A DNA stretch of 64,000 bases from JAVVEH01 sp032251435 (lineage in GTDB: Bacteria; Verrucomicrobiota; Lentisphaeria; Oligosphaerales; MVZH01), in assembly GCA_032251435.1 (NCBI GenBank), contig JAVVEH010000004.1:1-64000 (forward strand). Reading direction: 5' to 3'. Positions 45,703-53,961 of this stretch are shown here, one piece after another (position 1 is the stretch's first letter; each line of letters starts with the position of its first letter). Both the position numbers and the translations under genes were made by a program. A model generated the notes under the pieces. It was not told where the DNA came from and did no database searches. It saw nothing but the letters and a program-made list of their open reading frames with translations.

Positions 45703-46155
45703 TCAGCCAAGCTCGATCAATGGTTGACCAAATTCAACCGGGGTGGCGTTTTCAACCAGAATTCTCTTCACCGTCCCGGATGTCTCCGCCTTGATTTCGT
45801 TCATCACTTTCATCGCTTCGACAATACAGACCACGGTCTCAGGGGTGACCGTGTCGCCGACCTTCACAAACGCGGGGGCGTCTGGAGCGGACGCGGCGTA
45901 AAACGTGCCGACAATCGGCGAATCGATGGTTTCACCCATGGGGGCTTCCGCCGCAGACGCGGCGGGGGGTTCCGCCGCCGCGGGAGGCGCGGACATGGGG
46001 GGGGCGTAGCCGGCGGCGGGGGCGGTCACAGTCACATTCTGCGTGGGATGCGACCGTTTGATGGCCATTTTCAAGTCGTCACTTTCCAGTTTAAACTCGG
46101 TGAGTTTAAATTCCTGCATGACGGCGGCGATACGTTTGATTTCTTCTGAATTCAT
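45703..46155 (-). CDS. accB: Biotin carboxyl carrier protein
   Basis: 150 aa from ATG 46155, the start that gives the typical N-terminus (MNSEEIKRIAAVMQEFKLTEF). An Ala/Pro-rich linker at ~45-75 is followed by the biotinyl domain with VEAMKVMNEI, Lys116 being the biotinylated residue; the second motif position is Val instead of the common Leu. Carries CO2 between AccC and the carboxyltransferase, whose genes are not here. Operon aroQ-accB-accC-asp23 likely. Confidence 0.95.
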   Translation of the reverse strand: MNSEEIKRIAAVMQEFKLTEFKLESDDLKMAIKRSHPTQNVTVTAPAAGYAPPMSAPPAAAEPPAASAAEAPMGETIDSPIVGTFYAASAPDAPAFVKVGDTVTPETVVCIVEAMKVMNEIKAETSGTVKRILVENATPVEFGQPLIELG

Positions 46156-46263
46156 CTGTTGGTTCCTGAATTGGGTGGTGGCTGTCATGTCCCGGCATGA
46201 CACACGCCGGGGGAAATCCACCAAGCTATTCCGTTGCGAAAGTGTTCGATATCACATTGTCTG

Positions 46264-46704
46264 TCAAACCGTTCCACACGACCGTTCGACCAGCGCGCGG
46301 AGAGCGTATTCGTACCCCGACACGCCTAAACCGGCAATCATGCCGACACAGGCGGGGGCGGTGACCAAGCGGCGACGGATGTCCTCGCGGCTGACCATGT
46401 GACTGACATGCACCTCGACCGCCGGCACGGCGGCGGCCTTCAAGGCGTCATGAATGGCCAGACTGGTATGGCTGAAGGCGGCGGGATTTATCACAATCCC
46501 ATCATAATCCCCGCGGGCGTCGCAGATCACATCCACCAGTTCCCCTTCATGGTTGCTCTGCACACAATTCACCTCCACCCCGAGCTCATCACCAAGCTCC
46601 TCCAGGCGGTCAACCAATTGGGCATACGTCGTGGACCCGTAAATGTCTGGCTCCCGTTTGCCCAGCATCCGCATATTCGGTCCATTTAGAACCAATATCT
46701 TCAT
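46264..46704 (-). CDS. aroQ: 3-dehydroquinate dehydratase type II
   Basis: 146 aa from ATG 46704 (RBS AGGGAC). Signature LVLNGPNMRMLGKREPDIYG with active-site Arg and Tyr, INPAAFSHTSLAIHDAL, and VEVHVSHMVSREDIRRR with the conserved His. Third step of the shikimate pathway. aroQ upstream of accB is common in bacteria. Confidence 0.96.
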   Translation of the reverse strand: MKILVLNGPNMRMLGKREPDIYGSTTYAQLVDRLEELGDELGVEVNCVQSNHEGELVDVICDARGDYDGIVINPAAFSHTSLAIHDALKAAAVPAVEVHVSHMVSREDIRRRLVTAPACVGMIAGLGVSGYEYALRALVERSCGTV

Positions 46705-46962
46705 ATCAAGGTCCCTGAAAAGGTGCTTGCTTCCAGCAGTCGGCAAATACTATACCCTTTGATTTGGCAAAGGCAACAGAGAATTTTATTCGGCTCGGAA
46801 GAACGTGGCCCCCCTCCCCCCGGAGACACGTGTGATTCTCAAGAAAAGACACACCCGGCGCAGGGCACGCGCCAACCGGGAACGGCGGCCATGACCGCGA
46901 ACCGACGGAACCCCCGCGGCGGCGATTCAGACGGCGCTAAGAACCGGGACGGGGAATCGGTA

Positions 46963-47196
46963 TCAGGCGCCGGAGCCGAGAAACAGGCCGAGACACAGTA
47001 ACGCGAACCCCGCGGCCTCGATCAAAAAGGGTTTGCCGGCCACATCCCAGTACAGAAGCAGGAAAATCAATTGCAACGGGGCGATAATCAGACAGCCCAA
47101 GCCCCATAACATGTTTTCCTTGAAAGCCTCCATCATAAACAGGAAGAAGCCCAGGGAAGTGACCATCACGCCGATGAAAAATAGGATGGCACTCAT
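46963..47196 (-). CDS. Small membrane protein, unknown
   Basis: 77 aa from ATG 47196 (MSAILFFIGVMVTS). Two or three hydrophobic helices fill almost the whole protein (LGCLIIAPLQLIFLLLYW, 'AGFALLCLGLFLG'). No family recognised. RBS weak (AAGGGTG). Monocistronic by position; the 258 bp downstream to aroQ show nothing else convincing. Confidence 0.55.
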   Translation of the reverse strand: MSAILFFIGVMVTSLGFFLFMMEAFKENMLWGLGCLIIAPLQLIFLLLYWDVAGKPFLIEAAGFALLCLGLFLGSGA

Positions 47197-47373
47197 AATC
47201 CGCACCCTTTCATATAGCGGCCCGCCTCCGGAAAGCGACCCCGCCCGCTTCACGGAAAACGGCCCTGTTGAACCAATAATAATAGAGCGCGGAATCAGAA
47301 ACTTTCAAGTCCCGGGAGCGTGAAAAAAACGCGGACGGCGCACCGTCGGCGGGTGTCCAAGGATGTCCCGCGG

Positions 47374-47480
47374 GGATGACCGAGATGATGAAGATGACCG
47401 AGGTGACTTCGTGGTTTATGGCCGCCGGCGGCGGAAAGCGTCAGCCGGAGTCATCTCCGTCGCCTTCGTCATCTCCGTCA
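47374..47480. repeat. 9-nt mirror hairpin, copy 1
   Basis: Left arm of about four 9-nt units (GATGACCGA, GATGATGAA, GATGACCGA, GGTGACTT), GC-rich loop with GGCCGCCGGCGGCGG, right arm of inverse units (CATCTCCGT, CGCCTTCGT, CATCTCCGT). Lies at the distal end of the cas module. Confidence 0.85.
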
Positions 47481-47797
47481 CGGGGGTTCAAAGCGCCGGG
47501 GTTCCCGGCGATTGGCGGAAGCTCAATCACCCTCAAGCGCCATCAAGGCGCGCAGTCCCGCCATAGTCTGACTACGGCGGATCGGCTGGGGGACTGTTTC
47601 GGACAGTTCCTACTGTTTAACATATTGCCGCCAAAGGGTTTGACAAGTGGGTTCGGCGGCGGCGGTGTTTTCTTTCGTTTTTTCTTGTTCGGCATGGGGA
47701 ATCTTTTTTTTTAATATATTTGCATATAACGGGTTATGGGTTCGGCGGCGGAACGGGGTTTTTGGCGTTTCCGGGGCGCCGCCGACCGGCTGACATA
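47481..47797 (-). other. Leader-like AT-rich region downstream of cas2, no CRISPR repeats
   Basis: 317 bp between cas2 and hairpin copy 1. Read on the minus strand it holds a ~40-nt AT-rich stretch with a run of A (about 47700-47735), where a CRISPR leader would sit, but no ~30-nt direct repeats follow. A small imperfect palindrome is at 47556-47580. No gene recognised. Confidence 0.4.
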
Positions 47798-48166
47798 TCA
47801 CAGGCAGTAAAGCAGCCTGGCTTTTGGCCGGGCGACCACACCGATACTCTCGACCTCCTTGAGGCAGCTTTTGCAGATGCGGTAGGCGACGACAGCGTCC
47901 TCGTCCTCGGCAGCGGTGTCGATGAGCCGACACCAGAGCTGGTCGAAGACTTCCGGCGGCAAATCGCATTCGAAGACACTTTTCTCGACCCGGACACCGT
48001 AATCCTCGCAGATTTTGGCGACTTTGCGCAGACGGCGCGGGTCGGTGACATCGTAGGCGACCAAATAGAGCATATCGCGGACCTCGCAGGTTCCGGGTTC
48101 GGGGTTGAATTCAGTCACACCGGGGACATATAGATCCCATTCGTTTATTTCGGCCAGGTCGGACAT
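47798..48166 (-). CDS. cas2: CRISPR-associated endonuclease/adaptor Cas2
   Basis: 122 aa from ATG 48166; a longer frame would start inside the hairpin repeat. Cas2 ferredoxin fold begins at MLYLVAYDVTDPRRLRKVAKIC (conserved Asp in AYDVTD), then VEKSVFECDLPPEVFDQLW and VVAYRICKSC. About 31 residues precede the usual Cas2 start, an unusual extension unless translation starts at the internal ATG. Cas2 bridges Cas1 dimers during spacer integration. Partnered with a Cas1 that lacks catalytic residues. Confidence 0.9.
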   Translation of the reverse strand: MSDLAEINEWDLYVPGVTEFNPEPGTCEVRDMLYLVAYDVTDPRRLRKVAKICEDYGVRVEKSVFECDLPPEVFDQLWCRLIDTAAEDEDAVVAYRICKSCLKEVESIGVVARPKARLLYCL

Positions 48167-48198
48167 CGTTATTTTTCCACGCCCCGCGGGCGCGCAGT

Positions 48199-48300
48199 TG
48201 ATTGACGACGGTGACTCAGATGACAAAGGTGACTTCGCTTTCCGCCGCCGTCGGCAGGCATGCCCTACGTCAGCGCCGTCATCTTCGTCATCTCCGTCAG
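48199..48300. repeat. 9-nt mirror hairpin, copy 2
   Basis: Arms of degenerate 9-nt GACGG/TGACGAAGA-type units at 48200-48235 and inverse units at 48268-48300. The cas1 stop codon (TGA at 48297-48299) lies inside the right arm, so the repeat replaced or overlaps the gene end. Confidence 0.85.
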
Positions 48301-49289
48301 GGCATCTGAAACAGAGGTTCCGGCTCCAGGGTTTCCATAGCCCGCAGCAACGCGTTCACCTGAGCCCGGATAATGCCGCGGAAGTCGGTATGCGCCTCAC
48401 CCTTGGCGGGCGAAAAACGCCGCAACATAGTTCGCTCGTATTCGGTGAAAAAGATCTTACGGGCATCCTTTTTCATGTAGACTCCGCCGTCCTCGGCGTT
48501 GGGTTCGAAGTGCTCGGCTTTGAGAATGCCGTGGTTGACGATGTTAAGCACCAGCAGGTCGCACAGTGCCGGGCTCGACCGGCCATGGCTGATTCCATGC
48601 AGAAACCCGAGACACGGATCGAGTCCGGCGGCGCGGACGGCCGCGTCGATTTCGCCGAGGACGATGATGTAGGTCCACGACAGGATCGCATTGGCTTCAT
48701 CACGGGGCGGTCGGCGATTGCGCCCGTTAAAGGGCAGTTCCGCCGGGAAAAAAATCCCAAGCCGCCGGAAGTAGATGGCGGCGGCGACGCCCTCGTAGCC
48801 GCGCAGTGTGTCCAGGTCGGACGCGTTCTCAGCGCGGCTCAAAGTCGCCTGAAGATCGTCGCCGACGGCGACCTGATCCTCCTCCTGCGACAATCCACGG
48901 TTGGCAGCGAGGCGCTGGAGCACCCGGCGGCCATTGCGGATTTTAGCGCCGACACAGCATTTCGCCACTTTGAGCGCAAAGGTTTCATCGCGAGCCAGGT
49001 CGTACTGCCGGAGTCGGCGCAGCGCGTGGCCGTTGGTGTCGGGCACAAAATTGCCCACCCAGCGGCCGCGGCTGGTGACAAACGCCACCGGCACACCTTC
49101 CCGGGCGCAGGCCTGAAGCATTGGCACGGTGATCGCCGGCCGCCCGGCCACCACCACCCGGTCGAGATCGAACAGCGGCACCTTCATGGTGTCGATGTCG
49201 CCGGTTTCCTCATTCAGTTTCGACACCTGGAAGGTGCGCCCGGCCAGTTTCGCCTCGGTGTCGATGCCGTTCAGATAGAGTGTGGCCAT
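48297..49289 (-). CDS. cas1: Cas1 integrase lacking the DLMEEFR catalytic motif
   Basis: 330 aa. Typical Cas1 order: N-terminal beta domain (1-90), LRGYEGVAAAIYF with catalytic Glu166, FNGRNRRPPRDEANAILSW, then GFLHGISHGRSS with His231. Relatives continue with SLALDLMEEFRP, which carries the acidic metal ligands; here the text goes GRSS-PALCDLLVLNIVNHG, as if 10 residues (30 nt near 48572) had been cut out. The rest of the C-terminal helical domain is normal. Spacer integration should be impaired or lost. Good RBS (GGGAG). No array or effector genes in the window. Confidence 0.9.
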   Translation of the reverse strand: MATLYLNGIDTEAKLAGRTFQVSKLNEETGDIDTMKVPLFDLDRVVVAGRPAITVPMLQACAREGVPVAFVTSRGRWVGNFVPDTNGHALRRLRQYDLARDETFALKVAKCCVGAKIRNGRRVLQRLAANRGLSQEEDQVAVGDDLQATLSRAENASDLDTLRGYEGVAAAIYFRRLGIFFPAELPFNGRNRRPPRDEANAILSWTYIIVLGEIDAAVRAAGLDPCLGFLHGISHGRSSPALCDLLVLNIVNHGILKAEHFEPNAEDGGVYMKKDARKIFFTEYERTMLRRFSPAKGEAHTDFRGIIRAQVNALLRAMETLEPEPLFQMP

Positions 49290-49382
49290 GTTTTTTTCTC
49301 CCGTATTGGTCGCCTCACGCAGAAAAGATAGCCCGCGCCGACGGCGCGGCCAGCGGCGGGATATCCGGAGACATCCCTGCGG

Positions 49383-49487
49383 GAATGACGGCGGTGACGA
49401 AGATGACGGGGGTGACTTAGTTTTTTCCTTCCTGCCGCTGGCGGCCGGTTCGGGTCATCTCCGTCACCGCCGTCATCTCCGTCACTC
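49383..49487. repeat. 9-nt mirror hairpin, copy 3
   Basis: Left arm 49384-49418, right arm 49452-49486, same unit type, loop less similar. The stop codon of the four-helix-bundle gene (49482-49484) is inside the right arm. Confidence 0.85.
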
Positions 49488-50247
49488 TTTTTCAAACCGC
49501 CGGGTTCCCCGGCATTTCGGGAAACCGGGGCAGCCCCAGAACGGTTCGGAGCTGCCGCTGTCGTTGCGGGGGAAGCGTTTGCGCATGGGCCGAGCGCAGT
49601 CGGGACACGGCGGGGCGTCCGGAACCGGCGCGGCGGCCGCGTCCCGGACTTCGGTTCGGCAGGCGTGCATGCGCTCCTTAAAGCCGCCCTTGTCGAGGAA
49701 TTCATCCCCGAGCCGTTCAAGTTGCCGGTCCAGCAGATACATGGTCCGCTGGATGATGACCAGCATGGCGCGGGCGGTGTCGATGGCGCCGCGATTGTCA
49801 AACCAGGGAGCGAACAAGGGTTTCACCTGTTCGTTGTAGTACTTCCAGTAGTCATACAGGGTATCCCCGGTGTGAGTGGAACGCCGGAAGCATGATCTCG
49901 CCCAGCCGCCGCCGATCCGTCTGATCGGCGCTCCAGGGCAGTTCGCCGTGTTCCGCCAGGTAGATTTCGAAATCGCCCAGCAGCTCGGCGAGGCTGGCGC
50001 GGGCGACATCGGTGAGTTTAATCTCCGTCTCGCGGGAGGTGGATGCCCGCTCGCTGCCCTCGATGATGTTCTGGCGGCCCGAACGCGCCGCCCCGACCAT
50101 CTGTCCGCTGGTCTTGCCCAGCGGGTCGTCCGTGTAGGGCACAAACCGTTTGCAGAAGCGGATTGTCTCCAGATGCGTCAGCGTGGCGAAGGTGAAGCTA
50201 TGCAGCCGCCGGTAGCCGCCGCGTTTTTCAAAAAGAGGGGTGGGCAT
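49482..50247 (-). pseudogene. Four-helix-bundle protein with suffix domain and topoisomerase-type zinc ribbon, frameshifted
   Basis: Two overlapping frames together encode one protein. The first (50247-49852; RBS AAGGAG) gives the S23-type four-helix bundle: LETIRFCKRFVPY, DPLGKTSGQMVGAARSGRQNIIEGS, 'LTDVARASLAELLGDFEIYL'. The second, from about 49870 to 49482, gives TGDTLYDYWKYYNEQVKPLFAPWFDN and a C4 zinc ribbon (CPDCARPMRKRF ... CPGFPKC). The frames join around a GGGG run near 49866-49880, one base out of phase. I recall this as the 'four helix bundle suffix' family. First gene of the cas operon; role there unknown. Confidence 0.75.
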
Positions 50248-50287
50248 GGGATGTCTCCTTTTTCAAAGCGCGCCGGGGCGCGCGGTT

Positions 50288-50404
50288 GATTGACGAAGGT
50301 GACGGAGATGACCGAGATGACTTAGGATTTTATGGCCGCCGGCGGCGGAAAGCGCCAGCCCGAGTCACCGCCGTCATCGCCGTCATCTTTGTCATCGCCG
50401 TCAG
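50288..50404. repeat. 9-nt mirror hairpin, copy 4
   Basis: Left arm 50289-50323, right arm 50362-50404. Its loop shares TTTATGGCCGCCGGCGGCGG with copy 1. Lies between the start of the cas-linked operon and divergent htpG. Confidence 0.85.
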
Positions 50405-50626
50405 GCTCAGCCGGGCTGGTTCCGCAGAGAGCGATGAGGACTTCTTCCATGACTTTCCTTTCCGGGGGTTTCCGTTCACTGAAGCGTATCCATCATCTAA
50501 TAAACAGCGCCATTGAGACGTGTCAAGACACGGCGTATTTTTTTAACTTGCGGGGACACGCTCAGGGGTTACATTACACGCCTGTTTTTACCTTCAAACA
50601 ACCCATAATACACAGGAGGTCACATT
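50405..50626 (+). promoter_or_regulatory. htpG upstream region
   Basis: 222 bp before htpG. A textbook RBS (AGGAGG, 50614-50619) lies 8 nt from the ATG. An AT-rich segment near 50530-50550 may hold the promoter. No CIRCE inverted repeat is visible; a heat-shock sigma promoter cannot be assigned by eye. Confidence 0.4.
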
Positions 50627-52540
50627 ATGGCTGTCAAACGACGCAAATTCAAAACAGAAGTCCAGCAATTACTCAATCTGGTCATTCATTCGCTTTACAC
50701 TCACCCGGAAATTTTTCTGCGCGAATTAATCTCCAACGCGTCCGACGCGGTGGACCGGGCCCGGTTTGAGGCGTTGTCCGATAAGACCATTCTCGGGGAT
50801 GACGCCGACTGGAAAGTTAGAATCATTCCAAACAAAGCCGCGAAAACTCTGACAATCTCTGACAACGGGATCGGCATGTCTGTGGACGAGCTGGAGAAAA
50901 ATATCGGCACGATCGCCAATTCCGGCACCCGGCATTTTATGGAACAATTGAAGGACGCGAAGGAATCCAGCGCCCCGGAACTGATTGGCCAGTTCGGGGT
51001 GGGTTTCTACTCCGCCTTCATGGTCGCCGACAAAGTGACGCTGATCACCCGGCGGGCCGGTTCCGACACGGCGCTGAAATGGGTGTCCGACGGGGCGGGC
51101 AGCTACACCATTGAAGAAGTGGAAAAAGCGTCCCGCGGAACCGACATCATTCTCCACCTGAAAGAAGGCATGGAGGAATATCTTGATGAGTGGCGGCTGC
51201 GGAAAATCATCAAAACGTATTCCGACTTTGTCGAGCATCCTGTCGTGATGGACATCACCCGCACGCGTAAAAAGGATGACAGCGATGAGGAGGAGACGAC
51301 CGTCACGGAAGAGACGCTGAACTCGCGGAAGGCCATCTGGACCCGCCCCAAAAGCGAGGTGACCGACGAGGAATACAACGAGTTTTACAAGCATATTTCC
51401 CATGACTTCCAAGATCCGGCGGCTTGGATGCACTGGAATGTCGAAGGAACCACCGAGTTCCGGGGACTGATCTATCTGCCGGCGAAAGCCCCCTACGACC
51501 TGTTCACGCCGGACGCGTCCAAGCGCGGCGTGCAATTATATGTCCGCCGAGTGTTTATCACCGACAAATGTGACGCGTTAGTCCCGAGCTGGCTGCGCTT
51601 TCTCCGAGGCGTGGTGGACTCCTCCGACCTGCCCTTGAATGTGTCCCGCGAGACGCTTCAGGAGGAACGCGTGATCCGCGTCATCCAGAAGAATGTGGTC
51701 AAGAAAGTCCTTGACACCCTGAGTGACATGCTGACGAATGACCGTGAAAAATACACGCGGTTCTGGAAAGAATTCGGCAAGGTTCTCAAAGAAGGCATCC
51801 ATTTGGACCTGGCTAACCGGGAGAAGCTGGAAGAACTGGCCCTGTTTGAATCGTCCAAAACAGCGGCGGGGGACCACAGCACGTTGAAAGAATATGTGGA
51901 CCGCATGCCCGAAAGCCAGAAAGAAATCTATTACATCACGGGAGAAAGCCGCGCCGCGGTGGAAAAATCTCCCTTGCTGGAGCAGTTCACCGCCCGGGAT
52001 ATTGAGGTGCTGTTCTTGACTGATCCCATCGATGAATGGGTGACCCAGAGCATGAACGCCTACGCTGACAAACCGCTGAAATCCATCGCCAAGGGCGATA
52101 TTGAACTGGATGACAGCGAGGATGTCAAGAAGGAAAAGGAAGAGACCGACAAACAGTTCGCTGAACTGGTCGCTTTCTTGAAGGAGGAACTGAAGGACAA
52201 GGTGAAAGATATCCGCATGTCCAACCGGCTGACCGACAGCGCCTGCTGCCTGGTTTCAGACGAGTATGACATGGGTGTGCACATGGAAAAAATCATGCGG
52301 GCCATGCACGGGGATGAGACCATGCCCGGGGCCAAGCGCATTCTCGAGTTGAATCCCGGCCATTCCCTCGTCACCGCCCTCAACGGCATGGTGAAGAACA
52401 CGGCCAAGCATGTCACCCTCAAAAAATACGCCGGATTACTGGTGGATCAGGCCAAACTCACCGCGGGCATGGAACTGGATAATCCCGTCGACTTCGCCCG
52501 TGACATCAGCGCCATCATGGCCGAGTCTCTGACGAAATGA
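50627..52540 (+). CDS. htpG: Hsp90-family chaperone HtpG
   Basis: 637 aa, full length. N-terminal GHKL ATPase: FLRELISNASDAVDRARFEAL, ISDNGIGMSVDEL, IANSGTRHF, GQFGVGFYSAFMV. The middle domain (QLYVRRVFI, 'NVSRETLQEERVI') and C-terminal dimerisation domain (LELNPGHSLVTAL) are present. ATP-dependent cytosolic chaperone, here monocistronic with its own terminator. Confidence 0.98.
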   Translation: MAVKRRKFKTEVQQLLNLVIHSLYTHPEIFLRELISNASDAVDRARFEALSDKTILGDDADWKVRIIPNKAAKTLTISDNGIGMSVDELEKNIGTIANSGTRHFMEQLKDAKESSAPELIGQFGVGFYSAFMVADKVTLITRRAGSDTALKWVSDGAGSYTIEEVEKASRGTDIILHLKEGMEEYLDEWRLRKIIKTYSDFVEHPVVMDITRTRKKDDSDEEETTVTEETLNSRKAIWTRPKSEVTDEEYNEFYKHISHDFQDPAAWMHWNVEGTTEFRGLIYLPAKAPYDLFTPDASKRGVQLYVRRVFITDKCDALVPSWLRFLRGVVDSSDLPLNVSRETLQEERVIRVIQKNVVKKVLDTLSDMLTNDREKYTRFWKEFGKVLKEGIHLDLANREKLEELALFESSKTAAGDHSTLKEYVDRMPESQKEIYYITGESRAAVEKSPLLEQFTARDIEVLFLTDPIDEWVTQSMNAYADKPLKSIAKGDIELDDSEDVKKEKEETDKQFAELVAFLKEELKDKVKDIRMSNRLTDSACCLVSDEYDMGVHMEKIMRAMHGDETMPGAKRILELNPGHSLVTALNGMVKNTAKHVTLKKYAGLLVDQAKLTAGMELDNPVDFARDISAIMAESLTK

Positions 52541-52584
52541 CCTCGCCGCCGCGGAATCCGCGGCCGCCTGTCGAGGCATGAGAA

Positions 52585-52619
52585 AACCGGTCCGCGGTCG
52601 CCGCGGGCCGGTTTTTTTG
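52585..52619 (+). terminator. htpG terminator
   Basis: Stem AACCGGTCCGCGG / CCGCGGGCCGGTT with a 3-nt loop (one mismatch), followed by a T7 run, 45 nt after the htpG stop. Confidence 0.9.
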
Positions 52620-52802
52620 TCCCGCTCCGCTGTTCCCGCTTCACGCGGCGTGAAAAATCCACCCCTTTGGCGACGTGATCTCGTTGCCAGTCAACGAGAA
52701 ACGTGGCTAAGCCCCGCGTGTGCGGCGTTGCCGCGGCGCGGCTTACGCCGTTTGTCCGCCGTTCCGGCGGCGAACCTCACGGCTTTTGCCTGACTCGTTG
52801 GA
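52620..52802. other. GC-rich spacer, nothing recognised
   Basis: 183 bp between the htpG terminator and the end of the convergent membrane-protein gene. Several short GC palindromes but no gene or clear regulatory site. Confidence 0.4.
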
Positions 52803-53813
52803 CTAGGGGTCGAGAAACTTCCGGGCGGGCGAGCGGGGGTCATACTGAACCGCCAGGCGCAGAAACTTTTCCCCGAATTCCGGTTTTCCGTACCAGTCAC
52901 AGAGCAGTCCCGCCAGCAGACACTCGCCGGCGGCGTCCCGGCGGCCTTGAACCGGAGCGAGGGTGCCGGCCTTCATGAACACATTCCACGACGGGATGCC
53001 ATCCAGATCAAGGCGTTTGGCGATATAATACTGGAAAAACGCCACATATTGTTCCAGAGAGACGGTGTCCCAAGGAATGACCGCGCGTTTCTCCGTCCGG
53101 TGTGAAACAAACAGGAATCCCCGCTCATTCGCGCCGACAACGGCCCCCGGCCCGGTGCGGCCGTTTTTCAGGAGCAGCCCCCCGGCATCTGTCTCATAGG
53201 GAATAAACCGCATCAAAAGAATGAGATGGCTCCGGGCGGAAGCCACATACGTCACCCGTTCAGCCTCCAATGCGCGGAGACTGGCCGGTTGGCTGAACAC
53301 GTGGCGCCGCACCTGGCTCTTTAACGAATGGAAATCCAAATCCGCGGGGCGGGGACGTGTCCGCGTGTCCACCACGGAGGCGGCCACGGGCTGATCAGAG
53401 CCGGGGACCGGATCATCATTCGGGACCGGGGGAGGCGCGACACCGCTGTCGACCGGCGGCGGGGTGTCCGACACAGGCGCGTCCATCATGTCTTCCAGCC
53501 AGCCAGATTCCGAGGCGTCCGTGTAGGTGGGCAACGAGGCTCTGTCCATCGTCCGCTCCGCGTTTCCGGAGCGGGTGGCGGTCATGATGTTCTGGACGAC
53601 GGGCTCCACATGGTTCACATACCAGGGTGACCGCTGTTTAATGCCGATGAAAATCACCACAATGAAGACACCAAGGAGCAAGAGAAACGCTTGTTCAATC
53701 CGCCGCCGCCGCGCCTGTTGAATCCGTTTCCGCTCATCAACGGCGGCCAGACGCTGCTTGACAGCGGTTTTACTCACCTTTAACTGATTGCCGGGGGTTG
53801 TCTTCTCGTTCAT
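52803..53813 (-). CDS. Bitopic membrane protein, unknown
   Basis: 336 aa from ATG 53813; a longer frame is unsupported. A basic cytoplasmic N-terminus (DERKRIQQARRRRIEQ) precedes one transmembrane helix (FLLLLGVFIVVIFIGI, ~43-58). A Pro/Asp-rich linker (PVSDTPPPVDSGVAPPPVP) and a C-terminal globular region at ~170-336 end in a TPR-like helix pair (LLAGLLCDWYGKPEFGEKFLRLAVQYDPRS). The central part (FVSHRTEKRAVIPWDTVSLEQYV) is not recognised. Possibly an envelope scaffold protein. Divergent from the ligase-like gene. Confidence 0.55.
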   Translation of the reverse strand: MNEKTTPGNQLKVSKTAVKQRLAAVDERKRIQQARRRRIEQAFLLLLGVFIVVIFIGIKQRSPWYVNHVEPVVQNIMTATRSGNAERTMDRASLPTYTDASESGWLEDMMDAPVSDTPPPVDSGVAPPPVPNDDPVPGSDQPVAASVVDTRTRPRPADLDFHSLKSQVRRHVFSQPASLRALEAERVTYVASARSHLILLMRFIPYETDAGGLLLKNGRTGPGAVVGANERGFLFVSHRTEKRAVIPWDTVSLEQYVAFFQYYIAKRLDLDGIPSWNVFMKAGTLAPVQGRRDAAGECLLAGLLCDWYGKPEFGEKFLRLAVQYDPRSPARKFLDP

Positions 53814-53961
53814 ATGAGGAACAGTTCTATTCGCGGCGTCACCCCGCCGCGACGTTGATATATGTGATGTTAACCAAAACAGCGGGAAACATACCGTCAA
53901 AGGCGCTGAATTCAACTATTCCCGCCTTGTTCCGGAGCGTTTTCACGGCATATTTATGACC

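Noticed and set aside
46723..47001. 92-codon plus-strand open frame upstream of aroQ
   Set aside because: Low-complexity Arg/Gly-rich translation and overlap with the small membrane protein on the other strand.
47610..47969. Open frames in the cas2-distal region
   Set aside because: They run through the leader-like A-run or antisense to cas2, with repetitive Gly/Arg translations.
47374..50404. 9-nt hairpins considered as a CRISPR array
   Set aside because: Copies are ~0.8-1.1 kb apart with genes between and lack uniform repeats and short spacers.
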